A stretch of 64,000 nucleotides of DNA from Lepidostoma basale (GCA_022606425.2 JAHDVF020000880.1:1-64000); one strand, 5' to 3'; shown: positions 31,097-42,704, numbered from the stretch's first letter. The notes: a model not told the origin generated them from the letters alone. Numbers and translations: made by a program.

Positions 31097-31692
31097 TAAT
31101 TAGGCACTTAACCAGCAAGAACTTTAAAATAATATTGAAGAAATTATTCAAATTGTCATTGGAACAAATGAAATTCTTATTTTTCCGATTTAAAATCGCT
31201 AATTTTTGATCGCGTACTGACTACCCAACACCGGAACGCGCGTTTTTATTTTAGCACCGTAAGGGAAAGGTTAAAAGAAGAATGAGTCTTATTGTTAGGC
31301 TTTGTTTTGATTTTGAAATCGAGGGCTAATGAAAGTAATGAAAATGTGATTGATGAAGTGGTTCTGTTATGCAGAATAATTATAAATTCAACAGTCGTGG
31401 CCCACACTCGCACTCGCGCCAAATCGCGGTGAGAACGAGGTAACTGAAGTGTAATATAGTAAACACTAATCATAACTGATCGACTTATTGATTCATGCTC
31501 AGCCTACAAACCCGACTCTTAAATAAGATAGACAAATATCGCAAAGCCTATTTGCCCCACATGCCATAAGAGAAAATATTTCATAACTATTATTTTTGGG
31601 GCGGTCTACTTAAGAGTGAGTATTGAAAAGTAATGTTCAAGGTCTATGGGTTTTGCTAGTAACATACTTACGTATTCACACTGTTCTAAACC
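31097..31692. other. Unassigned non-coding sequence
   Basis: Nothing recognised. Confidence 0.55.
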
Positions 31693-31914
31693 TACGAACT
31701 TCGTGGCCGAGTGTGCTTTGACTGCCACATCGAAGGTCCCGGGTTCGATTCGCGGCGATGGCAGTTTGATTGTCACGCTGTCTTAGGTCTGGTGTAGATA
31801 TCACGTAAGTAACTATAAAATGGCGATAGATTAGCTACTTGAATCAATAATATAGCTATACCCTTAACATGTAAAAAGCGATTCAACGTACTAATAATAT
31901 TAATAATAATAATG

Positions 31915-31957
<43 letters not shown>

Positions 31958-31980
31958 TAATAATAATAATAATAATAATA
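31693..31980 (+). mobile_element. SINE-A with expanded (AAT)n tail
   Basis: Head 'aacttcgtggccgagtg' has a small deletion in the A box region. Box B GGTTCGATTC is intact. The body is followed by 'aaaaagcgattcaacgtact' and an ~85-bp TAA/AAT microsatellite to 31980 with occasional TGA interruptions. Confidence 0.85.
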
Positions 31981-32318
31981 AGGCCGTAGAAATAAGATCA
32001 CTAAGAAGAATGTGCAGAATAACGATATTGATAGAATACCGAACGACGATATAAGGAAGAAATGTAAGCTAGACTGCAATGAGAGAAGAAATAAAAATTG
32101 AAGCCCTGGAAGACCAAGAAAAGCATGGAATGAGCAAATTAATCAAATACTGAAAGGCGGCCACATTCGAAATCGGAAAAATCGACGAGCGTGCATGTTA
32201 CGATATATGAATGTGGAGGAAGGTAGAGAGGTATGTCAGGACAGAACGGTATGGCGATTCATCCTCTCAGCCTACCCTCCGGCGGAAACGGCTATGGTTA
32301 GTTAGTTAGTTAATTATT
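31981..32318 (+). mobile_element. LINE-A3 3' end
   Basis: AVEIRSLRRMCR, DRIPNDDIRKKCKLDCNER, then a deletion, SPGRPRKAWNEQINQIL, NRKNRRACMLRYMNVEEGRE, SILSAYPP and (TTAG)3. Abuts the microsatellite of the SINE. Confidence 0.8.
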
Positions 32319-33814
32319 ATTATATCTGTGATTTCAGAGATGAGACCTTTTTTTAATTATGCTTAAATTCCAATCAGTACTAAACGATACTATTAACGAT
32401 ACTATTTGCGATATTATTAACGATACAATTAACTTCTAGAGTTTGACAGTATTATTACAATTCGCGTACATTCTATCAATAATATTGTTATGAAATTGCG
32501 GTTTTAATATTAATGAAACATTGACGGTAGGTCACTCTATATCTGGTTCTATTACAGATTTCAGTTCTTTAGATTCGGTTAATTTTTAGAGTTACACTTG
32601 TACATAAGTGGTTAAAACAATATGAATAAACACATATTTTATCCAACGAAACAATACCGCGTAAAATAATTCAATTAGAAATAAATAAAATCCATTCAGA
32701 GTGAAATCACCTATTATTTTAGATTATTATTTTTTAATTCTTGACAAATTTAAGGCGTTAAGACTGTGGAATTACAGAATTACGATTTCTTATAAATTAA
32801 AGCACTGTTAAAAATACATGTGATAAAGGTGTAAAAAACCTTAGAAACGTCTCGAAAAAATGATCACAAAAGTGGAAAATCAATATTATAATTTCTAAAT
32901 AATACCTATGTAACTTGGACATTTTCAATTTAAAAAGAAATAAAAAGTAAATTAAGGTAATGCTATAGGTTGGTGAAATAGCTGTCCCGACAATCTCATA
33001 AAAATAAATTGTGATACGTATAATAACAATGTTTCAAATATAAACGTTTTACAATAAAGAAATATAATTTCGTGACATTTCGATAGAGACGAAATTATCA
33101 TTGGATGTCTTTTTAAACAGGTGTGCATATTTATTACATCATTCTTTATGAATAGAATGTCGTGCGTTTGATATAAATATGATGCATAATACAAAGTTAA
33201 ACCATCAATTACTTTGCATAACATTATCATTATAGATCATTCTCTCAATCTTAGGCATATGACGTAATATACGATACGACCCCGTGGTGATATAAGAGTC
33301 TTAGAAACTAAAGAAAGTCTTTTGATGTTAGGTTGTGTTTGATTGATTAGTTTAGACTTATGGAGTTTACAAATAGTTTCTACATTTTGGTATAATCTTC
33401 TCATATACGTGTTATTTAAAACAATATCGAATAGGTTGAAGTAGACTAATTAGACAACAGACATACCCTAGATCCAAATAACGTACCGATTCCGCTACAC
33501 ATTCATAATAAAGGATACACCCTCAACCTATTGGAACAATTAGAAATAAATAAGCATAACAAAAACCCTAATTTAACTTTAATCAATGAACAAACTAACA
33601 TATATTCATCCCCACTCCATAATTTAGTTCCGATATATAATTAGATTCAAAGAACTCTTGATTTTGCACTGTATTTATTTCTCATTTCAGATGTCGAAGA
33701 GAAGAATACATTAATTAATTATTTGAATAATTCTTTGTTAAAAATGTATAAAGTCACATTAATTTTCGTTAATTACCATATTCTGCTCCATTTACTAGTG
33801 TATATAAACTGCAA
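32319..33814. other. ~1.5 kb AT-rich sequence without recognised feature
   Basis: Contains short phrase repeats ('acgatactatt', 'gcgatattatt', 'acgatacaatt' near 32385-32420) but no gene, TIR or tail. Confidence 0.6.
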
Positions 33815-33968
33815 CGAGTTGAAGATTCGTCACATTTGATAATGCCTTAGAAGGGCGAAACATGTCATTCCCATCAAATTTAATAAAACTTCTAGAAAAC
33901 TGACGTTTTCATTCGTATTAATTATTTAATATGGAGTTCTAAATCATTGTTTTAGGAACAATAAATTA
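33815..33968 (-). mobile_element. MITE-1 right-half copy
   Basis: 'cacatttgataatgccttag', 'cgaaacatgtcattcccatc', 'aaaacttctagaaaactgac', 'ttttcattcgtattaattat', ending at a diverged GGAACAATAAA. Only the right arm and centre are present. Confidence 0.7.
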
Positions 33969-34719
33969 AGGAAAAGCCTAATTCAATTTTGAAATGTAAC
34001 AAGAAAAGTCTGAATAATTTTATGATTCCCTTGGTGATTAGTCAGCTTTATGAAGCGCTAGTTTGGAATAACTGGGAGTATGTACTGTTGCATTATTTGG
34101 AAAAATTATTGTTATGATATTTATACCTCAGGGAGAATAATTACTATCCTTTTTGTGTCCCTCAGTATTTCTCGCAGGAATGTTGGACTTCAAAATTCTT
34201 GAAACGCGTTCTCGTCTTCGTAAATTCTTCGGATCTCTGTGTTTCATATTCTGTAACACCAATGTTTCTGAAAATCTTCATTTCGCTGGCTCGATGGAGG
34301 TTTTTGGTTCTGACAATGTGGACTATATTTAAAATCATATCGAGTAATTATATCATTGTGTGTATCAATAATAGTTGCATAACTAGTTTTACTCGATTAT
34401 TTCATCTTATGGTTATTACTTAATAATTATTCTCGATATTATCATTAATAAATCGTTTACATTGAAGGCCAATTACCATTACAGAAGTAGGGCCGTGACA
34501 AGAAAAATTGTAATTAAAAAGGTAGGTACCTGTGCACAGAAGATCAAGTCTTTTACATAATTTTATTGATTATCCATGACACAAAAAATACCGTAGAAAC
34601 ATTTTTGCGTGTGATATCGATTCGTTTTCCACAAAACATTTTTTTTTAAATTTAATATAATTTTCATGACTTTGAACGTCTACGGACGAAAAAAAATACT
34701 CGTAAATTAATATTATACA
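33969..34719. other. Unassigned non-coding sequence
   Basis: Nothing recognised. Confidence 0.55.
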
Positions 34720-34835
34720 CTAGCGGACCCGAATACATTGTCCTGCCCGAACGTTCATCAAACGTTTTTTCGATATTCATATTTTCGATAAACTATATAC
34801 TAAATGACATTTGACATTGAGTTTTACATTTCAAA
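34720..34835 (-). mobile_element. Helitron 3' end
   Basis: Minus strand: 'aatatcgaaaaaacgtttga', 'aacgttcgggcaggacaat', 'tcgggtccgctag' then T. It ends CTAG followed by T, the Helitron 3' terminus. It is nearly identical to the end of the copy at 42705-42982. Confidence 0.75.
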
Positions 34836-34927
34836 AAAGTTTGTTTATCTTAAGGCGAGTAAAAAGTTGCACGTTAGATTGATTGTCATTGAATGCACAT
34901 GTAAATAATTGAAATTCATAGTAGAAC

Positions 34928-35450
34928 TTCTTCTTCTTATGTATTCTTAGTATAGGCCTAGTGGCCTGTTTCTTAAGAGGAATTGGCCTCCTGCGAAGTC
35001 GACTCCCAGCTGTCGATCAATCTCTTTGGTGGTCTGCCCGGGGGTCGTCTTCCATGGTTTTTGCCGTGTTACACAATGAAGGGGAGTCAATATGGATCCA
35101 TTCTCCTCACGTGAGCATACCAGTATCTTCTCCTTTGCCTTCCCCACCTAACGACATCCTCGACCTCGCATATCTCCCTTATCCGTGTATTCCTTATCCT
35201 CTCTTGCAGTGCCTTGCCAGATATATTTCTGAGCGTCTTCATTTCTGACACTCTGAGGGCGTTTTTCGTGATTGTGGTGTCCGCCCTGCACTCGATCTCA
35301 TGTCATGATAGGTCGCACACAAGTCTGATAAATTCTCACTTTGCTGCAGATCTTCATGTATGGATTTTTCCAAATTGAGTTCTTCAAGCATCCTGAAATG
35401 ACCGCAGCCTTGTTTACTTGCCCCATCATTTCACATGGTAGATCATGTAA
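34928..35450 (-). mobile_element. LINE-D copy
   Basis: Minus strand, in shifting frames: NEMMGQVNKAAVISGCLKNS, KIRTYQTCVR, ATDTTITKNALRVSEMKTL, NISGKALQERIRNTRIREI, EVEDVVRWGRQRRRYWY, HGKNHGRRPPGRPPKRL, then a (GAA)-rich tail at 34928. The same module order as 56064-56572. Confidence 0.75.
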
Positions 35451-35689
35451 GATATTCACTTCAACACTGCACCTCACAGATTTACACTATGTATGTGTAA
35501 GTACACTCCATTTATGGTTTAAAAAATTATTTCAATATGTTTTGTCGATGAATGATACACTTAAAATTGTAATACACGTCATACTTGGAATATCGAAACA
35601 AAGCGTACAGAATTTTTAATCTGCGCCACGCAGAATTCGACATCAGCGCCATCTATGGTAAACAAACATGACTATGAATTATTTTCAAA
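35451..35689. other. Unassigned spacer
   Basis: No feature recognised. Confidence 0.45.
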
Positions 35690-35828
35690 AGATCAATTAT
35701 ACATGAATTTCCCAAATAGTTTTAATAGTCACATACTGGGTCCAATTGTGAATCTAAAAGCTCTAAGCCATCCAGGGACCCACTCAAACACACACAAAAA
35801 AAAATCATCAAAATTGGTTCAGCCGTTC
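35690..35828 (-). mobile_element. Helitron 5' portion
   Basis: Minus strand: 'gaacggctgaaccaattttg', 'gagtgggtccctggatggc', 'agattcacaattggaccca' align with 42755-42860 of the complete copy. It is truncated by the LINE-A1 at 35829. It may be the other half of the Helitron whose 3' end is at 34720. Confidence 0.65.
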
Positions 35829-36130
35829 CCCCCATCACGCCGTCTCCCCAAAGGGGTAGGCGGAAAGAATGGACTGCCACACTTTTCTTTCCCGACATAT
35901 TTCTCTCGATTCCTCAACATTCATACATTGTGTAATGCACGCGCGTCGATTTCTCTGACTTGTCACATGGCCGATATTCAATATTTGATTTATTTGATCG
36001 TGCCACGTTTTCCTCGGTCTTCCTCAATTTCTCGTTCCATTTACATCTTTAACTTATAACTTTTTTACCATTCTTTCTTCATTCATTCTTTCCATATGTC
36101 CAAACCATCATAATGATCCTTTCATTTTAT
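35829..36130 (-). mobile_element. LINE-A1 3' end
   Basis: 'catcacgccgtctccccaaa' to 'aaaccatcataatgatcctt' covers the last ~300 bp of LINE-A1. The TTAG tail is lost or shortened to the CCCC junction. Confidence 0.8.
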
Positions 36131-36439
36131 TGTATAATGATAATAATCCAAAAATTGGTGTAGTGCCACCAAATGTTTCTTAATTTGACTGTGGGAAAAC
36201 AGAACATCCCAATGCTTGGATCTGTTTTATTTTCAAATATTTAAAGTTTCGAATTGGAAATACGGAAATATTTTTATAAAAGTTTTGTAATTATAATTAT
36301 TTTATATTGTGTTCAAAGTTTACGAGTATAATTATAAAAAAAATATCCAGTAGCAATTGTAGTCTTTATTTTTTTTGTCAATTGGCTGAATAATTCTAAA
36401 AATAACATTACTGAAGTACTCGTACTTCATTCACACTTT
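36131..36439. other. Unassigned AT-rich sequence
   Basis: Nothing recognised. Confidence 0.5.
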
Positions 36440-37120
36440 CACACTTTCAAAACTCTTGTAAATTCCTTCGTTGTGTCACGACTTGATTATTGTAATGGAA
36501 TTTATGCAAACATTCCAAAACAACAAATAAACAAACTTCAATTTGCGTTCAATGCAGCAGCAAGACTCATTAAAGGCATTCCAAAAAAGTCCCATATAAC
36601 ACAACATCTCAAAGAACTTCACTGGCTTAAAAGTCCAGAAAGAATCCAGTATAAACTCTGCTGGACAGTATTCAAAACGCTACATGGAATGGCACCAAGT
36701 TATATCTCTGAACTCTGTATAACGGACAGCCTAAATTCAAGGAAATCCACACTTCGCTCGGCGAACTCCCTAGCAATAGGAAGATAAGTTGAGCCGAAGC
36801 GTTGCCCCAGTACAAATTTGGGGGGTCGAGCGTTCGCGGTAGCCGATCCATCAGCTTGGAACAATCTCCCTTCACACCTCAGATGCATAAATGATCCGAC
36901 AGATTTCAGATCTAAATTGAAAACCCATCTTTTTCATATTTCATACCCAATTTAAACATTTATACTTTGTTCTACTATACTTTAAACTGATCGCTTTTTA
37001 AGCGGTCACATTTAGATTTTTAGATTTAAAACACGTCTTAATGCGCCCTTGAGGTGATTACATCACAAAAACGGCGCTTTAAAAGTTAGCATATGATTAT
37101 TATTATTATTATTATTATGT
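36440..37120 (+). mobile_element. LINE-L (CR1/L2-like) 3' end
   Basis: Open frame reads SRLDYCNGIYANIPKQQINK, LQFAFNAAARLIKGIPKKSH, ELHWLKSPERIQYKLCWTVF, KTLHGMAPSYISELCI, then after one stop KRCPSTNLGGRAFAVADPSA, WNNLPSHLRCINDPTDFRSK and LKTHLF. The SRLDYCN...NAAARL...LHWL...YKL...APSYI...AWNNLP series is the classic post-RT segment of CR1/L2/Daphne-type LINEs. The 3' UTR ends in (ATT)n at about 37093-37118. 5' truncated. Confidence 0.85.
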
Positions 37121-37277
37121 ATAGACGATTTCCTGCACCGCGAAAGTATTTACTCTTCAGCATCAGTCCCATTATGTGGGCTGGTATGTTTACCGCATTT
37201 TCCTTTCAATAAACTAGCGAGGAATGCTGAGTATAACTCAAAGTGTAAAGGTACATTAAACGCCAAAGTAAATACCT

Positions 37278-37402
37278 CAACGTTAACGGCGTGAATAGGG
37301 TACGGAGTCGTGGAAGACTGAGGAAAACTTGGCATGACCAAATGAATCAAATTTTAAAGGTCATCTATGTTAGAAGACGGAAGAATCGACGTGCACGCAT
37401 TA
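37278..37402 (+). mobile_element. LINE-A2 fragment
   Basis: NGVNRVRSRGRLRKTWHDQM, NQILKVIYVRRRKNRRAR, then an abrupt (ATT)n that is the tail of the SINE-A beyond it. Confidence 0.75.
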
Positions 37403-38390
37403 TTATTATTATTATTATTATTATTTTGTTGAATCGCTCTTTACGTCAAATCGACGTAAAGGGTATTATAGCTATTATAGTGATTCTCGTGACATGTGAT
37501 AGGCAGTGGCGTGCCTAGGGTCAGCCAGTAAGGCAAGTCCGTCCGACTTTTTTGTGTTATAATATTAGTAGAGGGTCACGATAATGTATTTTTCCGGATT
37601 AAAGAGTTTTATCTTTCTAAATTAATTTCGTGAATTAATTGATTTTCAAACCCACTTTAGACGCATTTTAAATCTATCCAAAATATAATTTTCTGGGTCA
37701 TCAAAGTCATTTTCTTGTATAATATAATAATGTATTTACAAATACAAGAAGAAATATAATTGATAAGCTGTAAATAGACAATAATAATAAATTTGTTAAC
37801 ACTGAAACACGAATTATAAATAAACGTTCGTAAAGAAATCACATAATCTTTCTTTTAAAAGCGTTTCTGCACATAACGTTAATGACAGATAACATTCTGA
37901 CAATAGAAATGAAGTTCTTGACACATCGAATAGTAACATACTACAGAGTGATAAAGCCCGGCTTCAAATCCATCCAAAAAATTGTAGATATCTTCTGGTA
38001 GATATGCAACTAGCTATATGATTACAAGCCAAAAATACATAAGTGCGAAAAATACCCTTTTACATTTTGCAAGCCCAATATGACGCCCATCGAAAACATG
38101 GAACAAAACATGTAGACGTAGGCGATTTCGCGGGCATCTCACTTAATATTACAGATTATAGATTTTTTGTTTGTTTTATTATATATTTTTAAGGCAAGCC
38201 CGGCTTTTCGGCTTGTATGGAAGTACCGCCACTGGTGATAGGTAGTTAATATATCGCCATTTTACTGTCACGTGAATTCTACACCAGACCAAAGACAGTG
38301 TAACATTCACACTGCCATCGCCGGGAATCGAATCCGGAACCTTTGAGGTGGCAGTCAATGCACTTACCACTCGGCCACGAAGGTTGTCAA
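37403..38390 (-). mobile_element. SINE-A copy split by a hAT element
   Basis: Minus strand SINE: (ATT)n tail and 'gaatcgctctttacgtcaaa' to 'gacatgtgatagg' at 37403-37503, then the rest ('taatatatcgccattttact', tRNA head 'cttaccactcggccacgaag') at 38235-38390. The two parts rejoin when 37504-38242 is removed. Confidence 0.9.
37504..38234. mobile_element. Non-autonomous hAT element, 731 bp
   Basis: Left end CAGTGGCGTGCCTAGGG; right end, inverted, CAGTGGCGGTACTTCC. The first 8 bases are identical. It is flanked by a perfect 8-bp TSD GTGATAGG at 37496-37503 and 38235-38242. Subterminal direct similarity is seen between 'taaggcaagtccg' (left) and 'taaggcaagcccg' (right). There is no long ORF, so it depends on a hAT transposase elsewhere. 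Confidence 0.92.
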
Positions 38391-38639
38391 TGTCGTCAGT
38401 ATGATTCTCTGTATGAATTTGAAGGAAGCTAGGATCGAGTGTGGTGATATGATACTAAAAAATAGTACTCCTTTTTTAGTGTCTTTTGTAAGCTCCGGCG
38501 GAAGCGAAATCGGTTGTTTGTTTAAAAAAATAAGTTGGTGTAAAAATAAATTTAAAATGTATAAATATTACAATATGCTTGATAGATTTAAATGTCTCAT
38601 TTTCAAATATCGGGAAAGTATTAATATCATTGTATTTTA

Positions 38640-38857
38640 TATGATTTGTTTAAGATTAATTTTGTGGGTGTTAAACGATCAAAGTGTGCGCGGGAGATGC
38701 CTATTGGTGGCGATGAGGTTCGCAACCCATCACACCGCGTCTCCCGCGGGGCGAAAAGAGAAGGATGGAGTGCCGCATCAGTAAAAGTGTGACAGTCCAT
38801 TCTTTCTGCCTACCCTTTCGGGGAGACGGCGTGATGGTTAGTTAGTTAGTTTAGTTA
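38640..38857 (+). mobile_element. LINE-A4 chimeric 3' end
   Basis: 'gtgtgcgcgggagatgccta', 'tggcgatgaggttcgcaacc', 'gtctcccgcggggcgaaaag', 'gatggagtgccgcatcagta', then the LINE-A end GTGTGACAGTCCATTC...GGGGAGACGGCGTGATGG and (TTAG)3. Confidence 0.8.
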
Positions 38858-39939
38858 ATATATGTATTTATTTTCGTTCTAGTTACTGGAAATGTTGAAA
38901 TTATATGCCCGATTTGAGTTCATTGATGAGAACGGTTTTGAGTTACGAGCAATGTACTCGTATTAACGCGCAATCACAAAAATATTTGTTTTTTAAGTAA
39001 ATTTTCCGTTAAAATGGAGAAAAATGTTTAAAATGCATTGACCATAGTATGCACATAATGTGTTATGACGTAAGCATTGTTTCCGCATGGCCACGGGTGA
39101 TTGACTCACGATTCTTCTGAGCAGCGCCTTGCATAATACCTGGTACCTGCTACCCAGGCCAGTAAATACCACCGATTACCTCTGAGTTCATAAGAAACGA
39201 GACGAGAGCGTAGGAATGATTGAGGCATTTACTTTCTTGTTTCTTAACCGTTAAATAAACCTAACAAGTCATTAATAATAACACACACAAAGTAAACATT
39301 AGACGGGATTAGATTTTTTTAGATCTATAATGTTATTGTATAATAAAATAACTAAGTTCGAAATAATGAGAGGAAAACATATAATTCTAAAGAATTATTT
39401 CATATTGTGTTGTTCTTATAATATAGAAAAAAACTGCTTCTATGAATAGATTGCAATGCGAATATAAAATGAACGTATCAACTGTTGAATTTGATGTAAT
39501 GCACGTTTTATTTATTTCTTAATTTGTCTATTTATTTTCTATTAAATTGTTGCTCAGTTTTTACAATCAACAAATCTGTAGATTAAGTGTAATTGTTATA
39601 ATTGTTAACAATAAATATTATTTTTTCGCTCGTTAATTATGGCAGCGAAGTTGCTAATTACGTTAAATTATAATAATAATAATAAAAACTTCTTTAAATA
39701 AAAAAAATATTTTGTTTTTTGATACTTCAAGGTAGAAAATAATGTAAAAAAATTGTAAATAATGAAAAAAAAAAGAATCTTTTTAAAATGTATGTTTATT
39801 TAAAAACCACTAATGTTTGTGTCTTCGAGAGGTTTCGGCAGTGAGTTGCCATCTTCTGGTTCTCACCACAAACCGGTCGTAAATATACATTTTGAAAAGA
39901 TTTTTTACAATTTGCTTATTTTCATTCTCGCTTTCTGGT
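38858..39939. other. Mostly unassigned sequence
   Basis: A short GC-richer patch at 39085-39200 contains 'acctggtacctgctacccag' and a minus-strand donor-like GTGAGT. It is too short to call an exon. 39800-39939 probably belongs to the 3' UTR of the adjacent LINE-C. Confidence 0.45.
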
Positions 39940-40440
39940 TTCAATCCTGGGATTGGTTTGCAGCAATTTCCTCTATTCTTCTCTTCCATTCTTCCCTGTC
40001 TTGTGCGGCTCTTTTGAAATCTGCATATGATGAGCAGCGCACGTCCACCAACAGGTCCTTTAGGTACTCTAGACGTGGGCGACCTCTAGAGTTTGTCCCC
40101 TCGGTCATACCCTCCATTATGGCATGCAAGGGGCCTTCCTGCCGTATTACATGGTCGATCCATCTTGCACGCCTTTCGGACAAGGTCCTGAGCAGATGCC
40201 TTCCTCCTTCGATTCTTTGGAGAACCTCCTCATTTGTAATGTGGTCTCTCCAGGAAATTTCTAATAGTATTCTATAAGACCACATCTCAAAAGCCTCTAG
40301 TCTCCGTTTATCTCTTTCGGATAGGCACCATGTCTCGCAGCCGTACATCAAGATAGTCCGTACAAAGGTCTTGATGAGGAGTAGTCTCAGTTTTAGGTCT
40401 ATATTATTCAATTCTATTATTTTCGACCTTTTATTAAATG
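39940..40440 (-). mobile_element. LINE-C 3' ORF end
   Basis: A 156-codon frame on the minus strand: LKLRLLLIKTFVRTILMYGC, ETWCLSERDKRRLEAFEMWS, YRILLEISWRDHITNEEVLQ, RARWIDHVIRQEGPLHAIME, GMTEGTNSRGRPRLEYLKDL, FKRAAQDREEWKRRIEEIAA. This is the C-terminal region of a non-LTR ORF2; 5' truncated before or within the RT. Intact frame suggests a recent insertion. Clade not assigned. Confidence 0.85.
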
Positions 40441-41269
40441 CATTATATTTTCATTATCTATTAATAAATTTCAATACGAATGTAAAATTAACATAATACT
40501 GTTTAATAAAAAAATCTTATGTATAATACACAATACACAATTTTTGTTCTGATTGAAACAATTGTTTCTTTTTCTATGGTATATTTCGCCAGCATAACTT
40601 TTCTTTATTTTGGTCAATTCTCTTTGGCGTGCAGGTATTAAATATGGAATAAAAAAATAAATGATAACCTAGTTATTCTCCGTAACACGCAACCGTATAA
40701 ATCAGTGTATTTTCTGTTACCGAATTCGATGAAATATATTCTTGTTTTTAAACAAAGTTTATGACATTGCGGTCTTCATTTTAAAACGTATTAAAATAAT
40801 ATTCTTAATCATGAATATTGAAACACCTTGTAGCTACACATGCTGCGAATAAAATTAATTAAGGTCAACTGCTAAAGAAGGATACAAATATTTTATATTG
40901 GATAAATTACTCTTTGTAACATATTAATCCTATACCACCCCTCGCCCCAAGATAAAAAATGCTTTAAAAATATTAATCATTTAGAAGAAATTTACTTTGT
41001 ATCATTATTTTGAGTAAAAAATGTAGTAGGGTAACGATGGGGTATGGTCTCTATGAAATATCTTAATGTACTATGTTGAAATGACCCCAATAACACTGTT
41101 GTCAATTCCAACTTTCTAGAGTAGTTCACAAGTAGTCTCTTAGACTCAGCGAATCCCAGACGATGTGACCACTGATATTTATAACTATCAGTATCAGAGC
41201 AAGTGGAGAAATGAGGAGTGATGAGTTTGTCGCATCATAAAACTGTATTTACCTGGCTTAGAGAAGATA
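40441..41269. other. Unassigned non-coding sequence
   Basis: 'gtagtctcttagactcagcg' near 41130 resembles 3420-3440 upstream of the other LINE-K copy, so its right part may be LINE-K body. Confidence 0.45.
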
Positions 41270-41508
41270 ACCCCAGCAGATAATTCTCCAGAGATAAGGG
41301 TAAATCACTCTGGATATCATTCCCCAGGCGTTATTATGAAGATGCTTCGAGTCCCAAGTGACCCTTAAATGTATCAGGGGTGTTAAGTTGGATTGGTATA
41401 AGAAACATTGAAGAGCTGTTTCAAGCTGCTCAGAATAGAGATGCATACTTTCAAATGACAGTCAACGTCTGGGGAACTAGACATTGCACGGGGAAAAGAG
41501 GAAGAATC
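41270..41508 (+). mobile_element. LINE-K 3' end
   Basis: IEELFQAAQNRDAYFQMTVN then VWGTRHCTGKRG. 'aatcactctggatatcattc' is shared with 3590-3610. Followed directly by the 43-bp minisatellite. Confidence 0.6.
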
Positions 41509-41511
41509 TCA

Positions 41512-41826
41512 GTCGACCATAGATATTGATCCATATAGACCACTTTGGTGACAAGAAATCAACCCCTGGGAGTCTATATAGACCACTCTGGAGACAAGAA
41601 GTCGACCCCTGGGAGTCTGTATAGACCACTTTGGGGACAAGAAATCGACCCCTGGGAGTCTATATAGACCAATTTTGGGACAAGTAATCGACCCCTGTAA
41701 GTGTATATAGACAACTTTGGGGACAAGAAACTGACCCCTGGAAGTCCATATAGCACTTTTGGGACAAGAAATCGACCACTGGAAGTCAATATAGACCACT
41801 AAAGATACAAGAATTCAACCCCTGGG
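41512..41826. repeat. 43-bp minisatellite, about 7.3 units
   Basis: Units start at 41512, 41555, 41598, 41641, 41684, 41727, 41768 (after a 41-bp unit) and 41811 (partial). Core: GAAATCGACCCCTGGGAGTC then TATATAGACCACTTTGGGGA. The core matches the right end of the hAT at 4794-6162 ('gaaatcgacccctgagagtc', 'gatatagttcccttttgggg'). Repeat-like minus-strand ORFs here are by-products. Confidence 0.92.
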
Positions 41827-42704
41827 ATATTGAACTTCAGATATCCCAATAAATGTGACTGTACTTGGTATTTATACAATACTTTATTACACTTTTAACA
41901 GAAACAACGTACAAAATTTTAACATTTATAATAATATAAAACAAAATTTTATACATTGAAAAAGGTTGTGTCATAACTTAAACATATCTGTGAAAAGTTT
42001 AATAAAATGTTATAAAATACTAAGTGCAGTTATATTTATTCAAATGTGAATCCAAAACACAAAGTGAAGGCGAATATATTAGAAATTTAGATATCCCAAT
42101 GAATTCCGTCAAAGGTATTCGAAAAATGTAGTGATATTGAAGAAAAAGGATTTACATCTAATTATGATTATTTTTGGTTGAAAATTATAGTCAGTTTATC
42201 AGTTTATTTATTCACTCAAAAGATATTACAAACATAATAACAGTTTAAGGCATCTATTTGAGAAAGTGTAAAGAATCAGGAACGCATGAGAGATGGTTCA
42301 ACTTTAGGAAGAAAAGATACTCTCTAAAGTTAAAAGTATTTTTCTTCTGAACGTACTTTCACTATAATCTTACAAGCAGCTGACATTAAAAAAATACTGC
42401 TGTTCATACACCTTAATCCTTTTTCATAAATATGTCACCCATAATATCAATTAAGATATGAACCTGTGTTCTCGCCACGTTACCGTCTGCTCAGACCACA
42501 TCAATAAATAATTCGTACTCACGGTCTTATTGTGAAACAAATTTAAAGCAAAAAGTGTAATTGCACGATGATCTTCAAACCGAAGTCGACCCACAAGAAT
42601 GCCATTTCATGATGCTCCAATACCATCGCATTGAACTTTTAATTGAATCAACTTTATGGGTGGGTTGTTAAAGACTTAAATGTTGTGATATCAAGGTTAC
42701 CTTA
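41827..42704. other. Unassigned non-coding sequence
   Basis: 'cagatatcccaataaatg' at 41842 and 'tagatatcccaatgaattc' at 42089 are similar. Otherwise nothing. Confidence 0.5.

Noticed and set aside
32952..33230. 92-codon minus-strand ORF
   Set aside because: Low-GC, no motif and no neighbours. Expected by chance in AT-rich DNA.
38401..38784. 127-codon plus-strand ORF with VRGRCLLVAMRF
   Set aside because: Its C-terminal half is the A4 repeat block; the rest is AT-rich and unsupported.
39085..39200. Possible micro-exon on the minus strand between a 'gggtagcag' acceptor and GTGAGT donor
   Set aside because: Only 37 nt with no supporting context. Acceptor tract is purine-rich.
41509..41799. 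Repeat-containing 96-codon minus-strand ORF resembling a repeat protein
   Set aside because: It is a translation of the 43-bp minisatellite. 43 is not a multiple of three, so the apparent repeats cycle through frames.
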